Source: an uncultured Muribaculaceae bacterium
GTDB lineage: Bacteria; Bacteroidota; Bacteroidia; Bacteroidales; Muribaculaceae
DNA: 19,343 nt
Direction of reading: 5' to 3'
Assembly (NCBI GenBank): GCA_905207535.1
Contig: CAJLLX010000022.1
Coordinates: forward strand, 1 to 19,343
Under the pieces are notes generated by a model. That model was not told the origin of the DNA, did not search any database, and worked only from the letters and a program-made list of their open reading frames with translations. Numbering within the stretch: position 1 is the first letter of the stretch; every line of letters begins with the position of its first letter. Below, one piece after another: positions 7,366 to 15,802 of the stretch. A program made the position numbers and the translations under genes.

Positions 7366-8787
7366 ATGAGCGACAACCACTACAGAGAGGGAATCACCGT
7401 CGGCAGGCCATGGCTTGCCGTAGCGCTCTGTGTGCTGGCTCTGGTGAGCATCGCCGCATGCCGCGGCAAGGGCGCCGGCGCCGAGCAGGAAGATGAGGCG
7501 GCTTCGCACCGCTTCCCCGACACCCTGCGCGTGGCCACGCTCTACAGCCCCACATCCTACTTTCTCTACCGCGACGAGCCGATGGGCTACGACTACGCGC
7601 TGCTGACGCAGATGGCCGCCGACAAGGGGGTGGCCGTCGACCTTGTGGTGGCTCACTCGCTGCAAAAGATGGTGGAGATGCTCGATTCGGGCAAGGTAGA
7701 CCTCTTAGCTTACGAAATCCCCGTCACAGCCGAATATCGCAAGAAAGTGCACCCCTGCGGGCCTGAAAATCTCACATATCAGGTGCTGGTGCAGCCCAAA
7801 AAGGATAAAGAAAAGCTCATCACCGACGTCACCGAGCTTGTGGGGGAGGATATCTACGTGGAGGCGAGGTCGAAATATCAGTATCGCCTCGAAAATCTCA
7901 ACGAGGAGCTTGGGGGCGGCATCAACATCCATGTCATAGACCGCGACACGCTGCTCACCGAGGACCTCATCAGCATGGTGTCGGACGAGCAGATACCCCT
8001 CACGGTGGTGGACAACGACATAGCCCGCATCAACAAGACATACTATAAGGATCTCGACATCTCCATGCCGCTGAGCTTCCCGCAGCAATCGCGCTGGGGC
8101 GTGGCTCCCGACCACGCATGGCTCGCCGACAGCATCGACCGCTGGTTTGCCCAGGAGACACCCCGCCGGCGCCAGGCCGAGCTGCTCAAACGCTACTTCG
8201 AGTTGAGCAAGATCGACATGGGCACCTTCACCCTCGACCTCTCCAAGGGTCATGTGTCGCCCTTCGACCATTTCTTCCGCGAGTCGGGCCGCGAGAACGG
8301 CATCGACTGGCGCCTGATGGCCGCGCAGGGCTATCACGAGAGCCGTTTCAACCCCGACCGCGTGTCGTGGGCCGGCGCCCGCGGGATAATGCAGATCATG
8401 CCGAGGACGGCGAGGGCCTACAATCTCGACGCCTCGCGCCTGGCCGAGCCGGAGGCCAATATCAGCACTGCCGCCAAGATAATGCGCGAACTCGACCGCT
8501 CGCTGGCCAAAAAAGTGGCCGACCCGAAGGAGCGCATCAAGTTTGTCCTCGCTGCCTACAACGGCGGGATAGGCCACGTGTACGATGCCATCGCCCTCGC
8601 GGCGAAATACGGCAAGAATCCGCAGGTGTGGAACGGCAATGTGGAGCAGGCGCTGCTGATGAAGGCCAATCCGGAGTATTACTCCGACCCTGTGTGCCGC
8701 AACGGCTATTTCCGAGGCCGCGAGACGGTGGCCTATGTGAGAGGCGTGATGAATTTCTACGAGACGCTCAAAAAGAAGGTCACCTGA
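7366..8787 (+). CDS. mltF: MltF-like membrane-bound lytic transglycosylase (lipoprotein)
   Basis: A 473-residue murein lytic transglycosylase. An N-terminal hydrophobic segment ends in the lipobox IAAC with Cys32 as lipidation site, so the mature protein is probably anchored in an envelope membrane. Residues about 53-285 form a periplasmic solute-binding-like domain (SBP family 3: LRVATLYSPTSYF, GYDYALL, DLLAYEIPVT). Residues about 298-430 are the SLT catalytic domain: QGYHESRFNP with catalytic Glu325, GARGIMQIMPRTA (337-349) and AAYNGGIGHV (396-405). This two-domain order is that of MltF (YfhD). It would cut peptidoglycan glycan strands with formation of 1,6-anhydro-MurNAc. The 134-base gap after purM shows no convincing promoter or terminator. 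Confidence 0.88.
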   Translation: MSDNHYREGITVGRPWLAVALCVLALVSIAACRGKGAGAEQEDEAASHRFPDTLRVATLYSPTSYFLYRDEPMGYDYALLTQMAADKGVAVDLVVAHSLQKMVEMLDSGKVDLLAYEIPVTAEYRKKVHPCGPENLTYQVLVQPKKDKEKLITDVTELVGEDIYVEARSKYQYRLENLNEELGGGINIHVIDRDTLLTEDLISMVSDEQIPLTVVDNDIARINKTYYKDLDISMPLSFPQQSRWGVAPDHAWLADSIDRWFAQETPRRRQAELLKRYFELSKIDMGTFTLDLSKGHVSPFDHFFRESGRENGIDWRLMAAQGYHESRFNPDRVSWAGARGIMQIMPRTARAYNLDASRLAEPEANISTAAKIMRELDRSLAKKVADPKERIKFVLAAYNGGIGHVYDAIALAAKYGKNPQVWNGNVEQALLMKANPEYYSDPVCRNGYFRGRETVAYVRGVMNFYETLKKKVT

Positions 8788-8857
8788 CCACTCCGGGCGC
8801 CCCGCTTATATATTTTCAATCTTTAAAATATTAACAACCAAAAGACTATACAGCCCT

Positions 8858-9403
8858 ATGAAAAAATGGTATCTGTCGGTAGCTCTGGTCATGGCACTGG
8901 CCGGCTCGATGACTCTCAGCTCATGCATCGGAAGTTTCGCACTGACCAACAAGCTCCTCAACTGGAACAATCAGATAGGCAACAAATTTGTGAACGAACT
9001 GGTGTTTTTCGCCTTCTGGATCATCCCGGTATATGAAGTCACCTCCATCGCCGACGTGCTGGTGCTCAACTCGGTAGAATTCTGGAGCGGCACCAACCCC
9101 ATAGCCATGGGCAAGAAGGTGATCGATGGCCAGGACGGCCGCTACCTTGTGGAGTGCGACGGCAAGGGCTACACCATCACCTCGTGCAACGACGGCACAG
9201 TGGTGCGCCTCGACTTCGACGACAGCGACCGCAGCTGGAGCGTGACCACGGACGACAATACGGTGAAATTCATGACTTTCATCGACGATACTCATGTCAA
9301 CATGATCACCCCCGACGGCACCATGGCCCCTGTGGAGCTCTCGCAGGAGGGGCTGATGGCCTATCGCGAGAATGTGGTCGGCTCGATGTGGGCTGCACGC
9401 TGA
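8858..9403 (+). CDS. DUF3332 family lipoprotein
   Basis: A 181-residue secreted protein of unknown function. MKKWYLSVALVMALAG, then TLSSC, forms a type II signal peptide with lipidation at Cys23. The following CIGSFALTNKLLNWNNQIG and FVNELVFFAFWIIPVYEVTSIADVLVLNSVEFWSG are the conserved core of DUF3332 proteins, with one hydrophobic segment that may insert in the membrane. The rest (about 90-181) is beta-rich with many Asp and Thr residues. It is followed after ten bases by a terminator, so it ends its transcription unit. An AT-rich 70-base gap precedes it. Confidence 0.87.
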   Translation: MKKWYLSVALVMALAGSMTLSSCIGSFALTNKLLNWNNQIGNKFVNELVFFAFWIIPVYEVTSIADVLVLNSVEFWSGTNPIAMGKKVIDGQDGRYLVECDGKGYTITSCNDGTVVRLDFDDSDRSWSVTTDDNTVKFMTFIDDTHVNMITPDGTMAPVELSQEGLMAYRENVVGSMWAAR

Positions 9404-9413
9404 AAAGCGCAGG

Positions 9414-9438
9414 AAAAATCGCTGTTTTAGCGTTTTTT
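9414..9438 (+). terminator. Intrinsic terminator after the DUF3332 gene
   Basis: An A-run, a CGCT/AGCG stem (9420-9423 with 9429-9432) around a GTTTT loop, and a run of six T at 9433-9438. The A and T runs lengthen the stem, so it may work in both directions. Confidence 0.6.
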
Positions 9439-9513
9439 ACTGTTCCGGCTCCTCTGCTCCGCGAACACTCCGGGGCAGAGAAGCGTTGTGCAAGTGTGAG
9501 CCGTAAAAGAGTT

Positions 9514-9533
9514 ATCGGCCCTATGTGGCCGAT
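9514..9533. repeat. Small perfect hairpin in the intergenic gap
   Basis: ATCGGCC (9514-9520) pairs with GGCCGAT (9527-9533) across a six-base loop. There is no T-run after it, so it is not a standard terminator. It sits in the 313-base gap between the DUF3332 and phosphohexomutase genes; its role is unknown. Confidence 0.4.
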
Positions 9534-9585
9534 TCGGCCATATCGTAGCGTGGTTTAACAATTTTAAGATAAATAAACTGAAAAG

Positions 9586-9617
9586 TTTGCACGCTACGCT
9601 ATTATTCAATACCTTTG
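9586..9617 (+). promoter_or_regulatory. Strong Bacteroidetes promoter for the phosphohexomutase gene
   Basis: TTTG at 9586-9589, a 20-base spacer, and TACCTTTG at 9610-9617 match both consensus elements of the primary sigma factor of Bacteroidetes exactly. The start site should be near 9624, giving a leader of about 93 bases. A 9-bp inverted repeat, CGTAGCGTG (9544-9552) and CACGCTACG (9590-9598), flanks and overlaps the -33 element and could be an operator. Confidence 0.75.
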
Positions 9618-9626
9618 CGTAAAGCT

Positions 9627-9675
9627 GGCCGCTCTGCCGGCCCGGATGCTGCGGGCATTTGCGCCCCGCGGCATC
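9627..9675 (+). promoter_or_regulatory. Structured leader of the phosphohexomutase mRNA (two hairpins)
   Basis: Two stems lie right after the predicted start site. GGCCG (9627-9631) pairs with CGGCC (9638-9642). GATGCTGCGGG (9645-9655) pairs with CCCGCGGCATC (9665-9675) with one G-U pair and a nine-base loop. I recognise no riboswitch class. They may stabilise the message or tune initiation. Confidence 0.45.
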
Positions 9676-9716
9676 ATCCCGCTACCGGAAAATAATTTAA
9701 CACCCCTATACAGGAT

Positions 9717-11468
9717 ATGGAAAACAACCAGGAACTTCTAAAAACCGTAAAAGAAAAAGCCATGCTTTGGCTTACCGACCAATACGATGAAGCTACCCGT
9801 GCCGAGGTGAAGCAGATGCTTGACGCCGACGACCCCACACAGCTCATCGAATCGTTCTACAAGGACCTTGAGTTCGGCACAGGCGGTCTGCGCGGCATCA
9901 TGGGTGCCGGCACCAACCGCATGAACATCTACACTGTAGGTGCTGCCACCCAGGGCCTCGCCAACTACCTCAAAGAGGCATTCCCCGACCTGCCCCAGAT
10001 TTCGGTGGTCGTAGGACACGACGTTCGCAACAATTCGCGCAAATTCGCCGAAATCGTGGCCAACATCTTCTCGGCCAACGGCATCAAGGCATACCTCTTC
10101 GACAGCTTCCGCCCCACCCCCGAGCTTTCGTTCGCCATCCGTCACCTCGGATGCCAGAGCGGCGTCAACATCACCGCCTCGCACAACCCCAAGGAGTATA
10201 ACGGCTACAAAGCCTACTGGGCAGACGGCGCTCAGATCATCGCTCCCCACGATGTCAACATCATCAACCACGTGGAGCGCATCAAGAACGTGAGCGAGAT
10301 CAAATTCAAGGGCAACCCCGACCTCATCGAGATCATCGGCGACAAGATGGACCAGGACTACCTCGCAGCCATCAAGACCCTGCAGCTTAGCCCCGAGATC
10401 GACAAGAAGTATGCCAACCTCAAGATCGTCTATACCCCTATCCACGGTACAGGCGTGAAACTGGTGCCCGCTTCGCTCGAGAACTACGGCTTCACTAACA
10501 TCATCCACGTGCCCGAGCAGGATATCCCCTCGGGCGACTTCCCCACTGTAGACTCGCCCAACCCCGAGAACGCTTCGGCTATGGCTATGGCTGTGGCCAA
10601 GGCCAAGGAGGTGGAGGCCGACCTCGTAGTGGCTTCCGACCCCGACGCCGACCGCATCGGCTGCGTGATCCGCGACACCGACGGCGAGTATGTGCTCGTC
10701 AACGGCAACCAGATCGTGATGATCCTGCTCAACTATCTGATGACCCGCAACGCCGAGCTGGGACGTCTCACCGGCAAGGAGTACATCGTGAAGACCATCG
10801 TCACCACCGAGACCATCAAGAGCATCGCCGATGCCAACAACATCCGCATGTACGACTGCTACACCGGCTTCAAGTGGATCGCAGCCGTGATCCGCGACAA
10901 CGAGGGCGTCAACCGCTATCTTGGCGGCGGCGAGGAGAGCTACGGCTTCCTGGCCGAGGAGTTTGCCCGCGACAAAGACTCCGTTTCGGCTATCTCCCTT
11001 ATGGCCGAGTGCCTCGCATGGGCCAAGGACAAGGGGATGAGCTTTATGGAGATGCTCCAGGATATCTATGTGAAGTACGGCTTCTCGCGTGAGGAGGGTA
11101 TCTCCGTAGTTCGTCCGGGCAAGACCGGCGCCGAGGAGATCGTGGCCATGATGAAGGAATTCCGCGAGAATCCTCCCAAGGAGCTTGGCGGCAGCCCCGT
11201 AGTGATCCGCAAGGACTACTCCGACCTCAACTGCACCGACACCACTACCGGCAAGGTAGAGAAGATGGACTTCCCCGTCACCTCCAACGTGCTGCAGTTC
11301 TTCACCGCCGACCACACCAAGGTGTCGATCCGTCCTTCGGGCACAGAGCCTAAGATCAAGTTCTACATAGAGGTGCACAGCAAGATCGCCGACAAGAGCG
11401 AGTACCATGCCGCCACCGAGGCCGCTAAGGCCAAGATCGCCGGCATCCGCAAGGAGCTGGGCATCTGA
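9717..11468 (+). CDS. Alpha-D-phosphohexomutase (phosphoglucomutase/phosphomannomutase family)
   Basis: A 583-residue enzyme that moves phosphate between C1 and C6 of hexose phosphates, linking glycolysis to sugar-nucleotide and glycan synthesis. All four family signatures are present: the phosphoserine loop TASHNPKEYNGYK with Ser155, the metal loop DPDADR at 308-313, the sugar-specificity loop GGGEESYGF at 403-411, and the phosphate-binding loop RPSGTEPK at 539-546. Length and GEES loop fit the PgcA/PGM2-like phosphoglucomutase branch rather than short phosphomannomutases; the preferred sugar cannot be read from sequence alone. It is monocistronic, between its own promoter (9586-9617) and the terminator at 11524-11566. 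Confidence 0.92.
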   Translation: MENNQELLKTVKEKAMLWLTDQYDEATRAEVKQMLDADDPTQLIESFYKDLEFGTGGLRGIMGAGTNRMNIYTVGAATQGLANYLKEAFPDLPQISVVVGHDVRNNSRKFAEIVANIFSANGIKAYLFDSFRPTPELSFAIRHLGCQSGVNITASHNPKEYNGYKAYWADGAQIIAPHDVNIINHVERIKNVSEIKFKGNPDLIEIIGDKMDQDYLAAIKTLQLSPEIDKKYANLKIVYTPIHGTGVKLVPASLENYGFTNIIHVPEQDIPSGDFPTVDSPNPENASAMAMAVAKAKEVEADLVVASDPDADRIGCVIRDTDGEYVLVNGNQIVMILLNYLMTRNAELGRLTGKEYIVKTIVTTETIKSIADANNIRMYDCYTGFKWIAAVIRDNEGVNRYLGGGEESYGFLAEEFARDKDSVSAISLMAECLAWAKDKGMSFMEMLQDIYVKYGFSREEGISVVRPGKTGAEEIVAMMKEFRENPPKELGGSPVVIRKDYSDLNCTDTTTGKVEKMDFPVTSNVLQFFTADHTKVSIRPSGTEPKIKFYIEVHSKIADKSEYHAATEAAKAKIAGIRKELGI

Positions 11469-11523
11469 TAGCTGCCTTTCAGAAGCTAACAATCTCACAC
11501 TCAGGCGTGAAATGACATAACCT

Positions 11524-11566
11524 ATACCGGGTGCGGACCTCACCGGAAGTCCGCATCCGGTATTTT
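11524..11566 (+). terminator. Strong intrinsic terminator after the phosphohexomutase gene
   Basis: A 15-bp stem (11524-11538 with 11549-11563, a single G-U pair) around a ten-base loop and a short T-run TTTTG. It isolates the phosphohexomutase transcript from the pseudouridine synthase gene. The T-run also overlaps a TTG codon in the frame of that gene, which speaks against TTG 11565 as its start. Confidence 0.8.
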
Positions 11567-11594
11567 GAACAAATCAACATCCCCCCCGTTCCCC

Positions 11595-12332
11595 ATGTCC
11601 GACACAATGCAGCAGCCGCTTGCCGACCGCATAGTCTATGAAGACAACCACATCATAGTGGTCAACAAGCTCCCCGGAGAGATAGTGCAGGGCGACAAGA
11701 CCGGCGACACACCGCTGGTGGAGTCGCTCCGAGCCTACATCAAGGAGAAATATGCCAAGCCCGGCAATGTGTTCTGCGGCGTGGTGCACCGGCTCGACCG
11801 CCCCGTGGGCGGCCTGGTGATTTTCGCCAAGACCTCGAAGGCGCTGGCGAGGCTCAACGAGATGTTTCGCAACGGCGATGTGCACAAGACCTACTGGGCC
11901 ATCACCGCTTCGCTCCCGGCTGACCCGGAGGGGGAGCTGACCCACTACATCACCACCACCGAGGCCAACAACAAGTCGTATGCCTCGCTGCGGCCCAAGC
12001 CGTCGGCCAAGGAGGCGCGGCTGCGCTACCGCGTGCTGGCCTCGTCGGAGCGCTATCACCTTCTGGAGGTGCAGCTGCTCACGGGGCGCAAGCATCAGAT
12101 CCGCGTGCAGCTCTCGGCCATCGGCTGCCCCATCAGGGGCGACCTCAAGTATGGCGCCCCGCGCTCCAATCGCGACGGTTCTATCTCGCTGATGGCCCGG
12201 CATATAGAGTTTGTGCATCCGGTGAGCAAGCAGCCTGTGAGCCTCACGGCGCCGGTGCCGGCGGGCGATCCGCTATGGCAGGCGATGCAGCAGGCCGTGG
12301 AGCAGAGCGGAAATCGGGATGTGGAGAGTTAA
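11595..12332 (+). CDS. RluA-family pseudouridine synthase
   Basis: It converts uridine to pseudouridine in rRNA or tRNA. The core motif HRLDRPVGGLV lies at 65-75 with catalytic Asp68. Family landmarks follow: FAKTSKALARL, KTYWAI, and the C-terminal LLTGRKHQIRVQL and CPIRGDLKYG. There is no N-terminal S4 domain, so it resembles compact RluA/TruC-type enzymes; the target position cannot be told. The frame is open to a TTG at 11565, but that codon lies in the terminator, so ATG 11595 (MSDTMQQPLADRIVYED, 245 residues) is preferred; ATG 11607 is also possible. It is followed by an inter-gene hairpin and fmt. Confidence 0.87.
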   Translation: MSDTMQQPLADRIVYEDNHIIVVNKLPGEIVQGDKTGDTPLVESLRAYIKEKYAKPGNVFCGVVHRLDRPVGGLVIFAKTSKALARLNEMFRNGDVHKTYWAITASLPADPEGELTHYITTTEANNKSYASLRPKPSAKEARLRYRVLASSERYHLLEVQLLTGRKHQIRVQLSAIGCPIRGDLKYGAPRSNRDGSISLMARHIEFVHPVSKQPVSLTAPVPAGDPLWQAMQQAVEQSGNRDVES

Positions 12333-12343
12333 AGCACTGCAAC

Positions 12344-12364
12344 ATTGCGGATTGCATCCGCAAT
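12344..12364. repeat. Intercistronic perfect hairpin between the pseudouridine synthase gene and fmt
   Basis: ATTGCGGAT (12344-12352) and ATCCGCAAT (12356-12364) form a perfect 9-bp stem with a three-base loop, eleven bases after the upstream stop. No T-run follows. It may protect the upstream mRNA end or weaken read-through. Confidence 0.5.
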
Positions 12365-12389
12365 ACCAAAAGTTAAACTAAGACGAACG

Positions 12390-13364
12390 ATGAAGAAGGA
12401 AGATTTGAGAATAGTGTTTTTCGGGACACCCGAATTTGCCGTTGCGAGCCTCGACAGGCTCGTCAGCGAGGGCTACAATGTGGTGGCGGCCGTCACCATG
12501 CCCGACAAGCCTGCCGGGCGCGGGCACAAGCTGTTTCAGTCGCCCGTCAAAGAGTATGCCGTGGCCCACGACATCCCTCTGCTGCAGCCTGTGAGGCTCA
12601 AGGATGAGGCTTTTGTCGATGAGTTGCGCTCGCTCCATGCCGACCTGTTCATCGTCATCGCCTTCCGCATGCTCCCCGAAGTGGTGTGGCAGATGCCCCC
12701 GATGGGCACCTTCAATCTCCACGCCTCGCTGCTGCCCCGCTATCGCGGAGCCGCGCCCATCAACTGGGCTGTGATCAACGGCGACACCGAGACCGGCGTC
12801 ACCACCTTCTTCCTGAAGCATGAGATCGACACCGGCGACATCATCGACCAGCAGCGGGTGCCGATCCTGCCCGAGGACAATGTGGGCGATGTGCACGACC
12901 GGCTGATGGCGCTGGGCGCCGAGCTTACCCTCAAAACGGTGGAAAACATCGTTGCCGGCACCGTCACCCGCACCCCGCAGGAGGCGCTGCTGCAAGGGGA
13001 GGAGGCCACTCCGGCACCGAAGATCTTCAAGGATACTTGCCGCATCGACTGGACGCTGCCTGCTCACCGCATCCACAATCTGGTGCGCGGCCTCTCGCCC
13101 TATCCGGCGGCATGGAGCGAATTTGTGGCCGCTGAGGGCGCCGCTCCGCTGTCGATGAAGATTTTTGCCACGAAGGTCAGCTGCGAAGCGCCGTCGCAGA
13201 GCGCTCCCGGCACTGTGGAGGTGTCGCGCCATGCCCTAAAAGTGGTGTGCGGCGACGGACTGCTCCTCGACATCCTCTCGCTGCAGCCTACCGGCAAGAA
13301 GCGCATGAGCGCCGACGAATTTCTGCGCGGAGCGCGCCTCGGCGAAAGCCCGCGCTTCGCTTAG
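12390..13364 (+). CDS. fmt: Methionyl-tRNA formyltransferase
   Basis: It transfers a formyl group from 10-formyl-tetrahydrofolate to initiator Met-tRNA. The 324-residue protein has the N-terminal formyltransferase Rossmann domain (RIVFFGTPEFAV at 7-18; MPDKPAGRGHK, the tRNA-binding loop, at 37-47). The catalytic segment is FNLHASLLPRYRGAAPINWA with Asn109 and His111, and DTGD lies at 147-150. The C-terminal OB-like domain begins near residue 205 (KIFKDTCRIDW). The open frame runs upstream to 12345 through a non-ATG start, but that part includes the hairpin, and ATG 12390 gives the standard N-terminus. Confidence 0.93.
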   Translation: MKKEDLRIVFFGTPEFAVASLDRLVSEGYNVVAAVTMPDKPAGRGHKLFQSPVKEYAVAHDIPLLQPVRLKDEAFVDELRSLHADLFIVIAFRMLPEVVWQMPPMGTFNLHASLLPRYRGAAPINWAVINGDTETGVTTFFLKHEIDTGDIIDQQRVPILPEDNVGDVHDRLMALGAELTLKTVENIVAGTVTRTPQEALLQGEEATPAPKIFKDTCRIDWTLPAHRIHNLVRGLSPYPAAWSEFVAAEGAAPLSMKIFATKVSCEAPSQSAPGTVEVSRHALKVVCGDGLLLDILSLQPTGKKRMSADEFLRGARLGESPRFA

Positions 13365-13414
13365 TGCTGAGATAGTAGAATTTAGATTGCATACCTTTTA
13401 ATTCCTCACCCACT

Positions 13415-14686
13415 ATGTTACCACCATTGGCCGAGCGGCTCAGGCCCAAAACTCTCGCCGACTATATCGGGCAGGAACACCTCGTGGGACCCGGAAGCAT
13501 ACTGCGGCGCATGATCGACTCGGGTAGCGTCAGCTCCTTCATCCTCTGGGGCCCTCCCGGAGTGGGGAAGACCACCCTCGCCCGCATCATCGCCAACACC
13601 ACCGAATCGCCTTTCTACACCCTCAGCGCAGTCAACGCCGGGGTGAAGGATGTGCGCGAAGTGATAGAGCGGTGCAAGGCCGACGCCCGCAGCATGTTCA
13701 GCAAGGGGCGCCCCATCCTCTTTATCGATGAAATCCACCGTTTCAGCAAATCGCAGCAGGACAGCCTTTTAGGCGCTGTGGAAAATGGCACCGTGACCCT
13801 CATCGGCGCCACCACGGAGAATCCGTCGTTTGAGGTCATACGCCCGCTGCTGTCGCGTGCGCAGGTCTATACGCTCAAACCGCTGGAGGAGCCAGAGCTG
13901 CGCACGCTCCTCGACCGCGCCATCACCACCGACGAGGTGCTCCGCGAGAGCAATGTGCAGGTGGAGAGCACCGACGCCCTCTTCCGCTTCTCGGGGGGCG
14001 ATGCCCGCAAGCTCCTCAATATCCTCGACCTCATACAGCAGTCCACCCCCTACGGGCAGCCGATGGTGATCAACGACAAGATAGTGATAGAACGGCTGCA
14101 GGAGAATCCGCTGGCCTACGACAAGCAGGGAGAGATGCACTACGACATCATCTCGGCCTTCATCAAGAGCATCCGCGGCTCCGACCCCGACGGCGCCGTC
14201 TACTGGCTGGCGAGAATGATCGAAGGGGGGGAGGACCCGGAGTTCATCGCCCGTCGTCTGGTCATCGTGGCGGCTGAGGATATCGGCCTCTCCAACCCCA
14301 ACGCGCTGCTGCTGGCCAACGCCACATTCGATGTGATCCGCAAGATCGGCATGCCCGAAGGACGCATCCCTCTGGCCGAGTGCACCGTATATCTTGCCAC
14401 CTCGCCCAAGAGCAACTCGGCCTACATGGCCATCGACGCCGCCCTGGCCGCCGTGCGTCAGACCGGCAATCTGCCCGTGCCGCTTCCCATACGCAACGCC
14501 CCCACCTCGCTGATGAAAGACCTCGGCTATCACGCCGGCTACAAGTACGCCCACGACTATCCCGGCAACTTTGTGCCCCAGCAGTATCTCCCCGACGCCC
14601 TTGTCGGCACCCGCTTCTGGAACCACTGCGACAACCCCGCCGAAAACCGCGCCGCCGACCTCCAGCGCCAGCGCTGGGGCAAATAG
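13415..14686 (+). CDS. rarA: Replication-associated recombination protein A (AAA+ ATPase)
   Basis: RarA/MgsA acts at stalled replication forks and is related to clamp loader subunits. Walker A GPPGVGKTT is at 46-54, Walker B ILFIDEIH at 101-108, sensor 1 GATTENPS at 131-138, and the arginine-finger segment LLSRAQ follows. The C-terminal part carries the tetramerisation MgsA region (SAFIKSIRGSDPDGAVYWLARMIEGGEDPEFIARRLV, read as consecutive blocks) and ends in YLPDALVGTRFW. The 423 residues are the usual length. The 50-base gap upstream contains TACCTTTT (13392-13399), a near-consensus -7 box, so it may have its own promoter. It is the last core gene before the AbiE insert and converges on it. 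Confidence 0.93.
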   Translation: MLPPLAERLRPKTLADYIGQEHLVGPGSILRRMIDSGSVSSFILWGPPGVGKTTLARIIANTTESPFYTLSAVNAGVKDVREVIERCKADARSMFSKGRPILFIDEIHRFSKSQQDSLLGAVENGTVTLIGATTENPSFEVIRPLLSRAQVYTLKPLEEPELRTLLDRAITTDEVLRESNVQVESTDALFRFSGGDARKLLNILDLIQQSTPYGQPMVINDKIVIERLQENPLAYDKQGEMHYDIISAFIKSIRGSDPDGAVYWLARMIEGGEDPEFIARRLVIVAAEDIGLSNPNALLLANATFDVIRKIGMPEGRIPLAECTVYLATSPKSNSAYMAIDAALAAVRQTGNLPVPLPIRNAPTSLMKDLGYHAGYKYAHDYPGNFVPQQYLPDALVGTRFWNHCDNPAENRAADLQRQRWGK

Positions 14687-14758
14687 CCCCCTGCCTCGCC
14701 CTAACGCCCTTACATTTCAACCGCTTATTTTCATTAATCTTTAATGATGAGGCATCAA

Positions 14759-15784
14759 TCAGCGGGCACAACCTCTTACTCTTTCCTGCAACTCTTCCAT
14801 TCTCTGCATCAACATATCAAAATCCAGCGATTTACCATAGATGAAGAAGCGTCGCATATCTGCATAATCGAGCTTCCATGCTTCCAATACTTGTTCAGGT
14901 ATCATGAAGTTAATGGCGGCCGGATCATGAAGATTATAGTTCACGTATTTTAGGGCATAATATAACATCCGATGTTCTACGATAGCATCGTAAAGAATGC
15001 GGTCAGCTAAAGCCTCTTGTCCATATCGTGTGTCCATGAGTTTTTCCAAATCATACAAATGGCGAGACATACGAATACTTCTTGGTCTCTCTTTTTGAAA
15101 CTCTTCAGCCAACAAGAATAATTTCTCCAAGAACGTGCGGGTAGGTATCACCGTCCTGATGCTGCAGTTTGCATCTTTGTCCTCATCCTCAAAACTTTCA
15201 CCAATAAGCGAGCGTATTTCACGCTCTTCGGTCGGCTCGTCCATGGACAAACAACTTATCTCAATTTTTACACGAGGTGGCATATAACTGATAGTTTCTT
15301 CAACTATTGAAGGATAATGTAGCAGAATAACCGTAGGGTCTTTGTCTGAGTCAATAGCTTTCCATTCACCGTTTTTATCTTGAACTTGAGAGACATTTTC
15401 AATACTATAACCCGTAATACCCATTTCTTTCAAATGGGCATCCAGTTGGACGGAAAGCGTTTCATGTATATATGAGCGAGCTGTCTTACGCAACTTTTCA
15501 CGCTGGCTTTTAGTTGTCTTTTCTATACCAAAGAATGCATGACTGATAGCCAAGTCAATGTCCTCGGAAAACCGTTCTATGATATGGAATCCTTTTGAGA
15601 GAGAAGTTCCTCCCTTAAATATCAATGCTTCGTGACAATCTGTTTGAGACAATGCTTTCAATGTAACAGTTACCCACCAATCCTTTTCTATTGCCACCTG
15701 ATTGATACCGGTATGATCTGTTTCCGCTTTTTGCAACATCGCTAAACGATCTATCAACTCATTATTAAGCCATAGCTTCCCCAT
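14759..15784 (-). CDS. abiEii: AbiEii family nucleotidyltransferase toxin
   Basis: This is the toxin of a type IV toxin-antitoxin and abortive-infection pair. The 341-residue protein has the DNA polymerase beta-like nucleotidyltransferase motifs of the DUF1814/AbiEii group: FKGGTSLSKGF at 56-66 and FSEDIDLAI at 72-80, with metal-binding Asp75 and Asp77. The later lysine motif is in RTFLEKLFLL and the aspartate motif in RHLYDLEKL. In studied members such enzymes add nucleotides to tRNA acceptor ends (MenT) or bind GTP (AbiEii) and stop growth until the antitoxin relieves them. The ATG at 15784 lies 18 bases after the antitoxin stop. It is AT-rich against rarA and the acyltransferase genes on either side, which points to acquisition. 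The catalytic set looks intact. Confidence 0.9.
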   Translation of the reverse strand: MGKLWLNNELIDRLAMLQKAETDHTGINQVAIEKDWWVTVTLKALSQTDCHEALIFKGGTSLSKGFHIIERFSEDIDLAISHAFFGIEKTTKSQREKLRKTARSYIHETLSVQLDAHLKEMGITGYSIENVSQVQDKNGEWKAIDSDKDPTVILLHYPSIVEETISYMPPRVKIEISCLSMDEPTEEREIRSLIGESFEDEDKDANCSIRTVIPTRTFLEKLFLLAEEFQKERPRSIRMSRHLYDLEKLMDTRYGQEALADRILYDAIVEHRMLYYALKYVNYNLHDPAAINFMIPEQVLEAWKLDYADMRRFFIYGKSLDFDMLMQRMEELQERVRGCAR

Positions 15785-15802
15785 AATTATGTCCTTTCAA
15801 CT

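Noticed and set aside
8809..8816. TATATTTT as a promoter -7 box before the DUF3332 gene
   Set aside because: One mismatch to TAnnTTTG in an AT-rich stretch and no clear -33 element; too weak to list.
9738..11543. A 601-codon open frame on the - strand opposite the phosphohexomutase gene
   Set aside because: It is a shadow of codon bias in the GC-rich sense gene, with Val/Asp/His-rich low-complexity translation and no recognisable domain. The sense frame has every family motif.
14731..14747. Hairpin TCATTAA/TTAATGA between rarA and the AbiE operon as a bidirectional terminator
   Set aside because: The stem is only seven A/T-rich base pairs without a T-run; not convincing.
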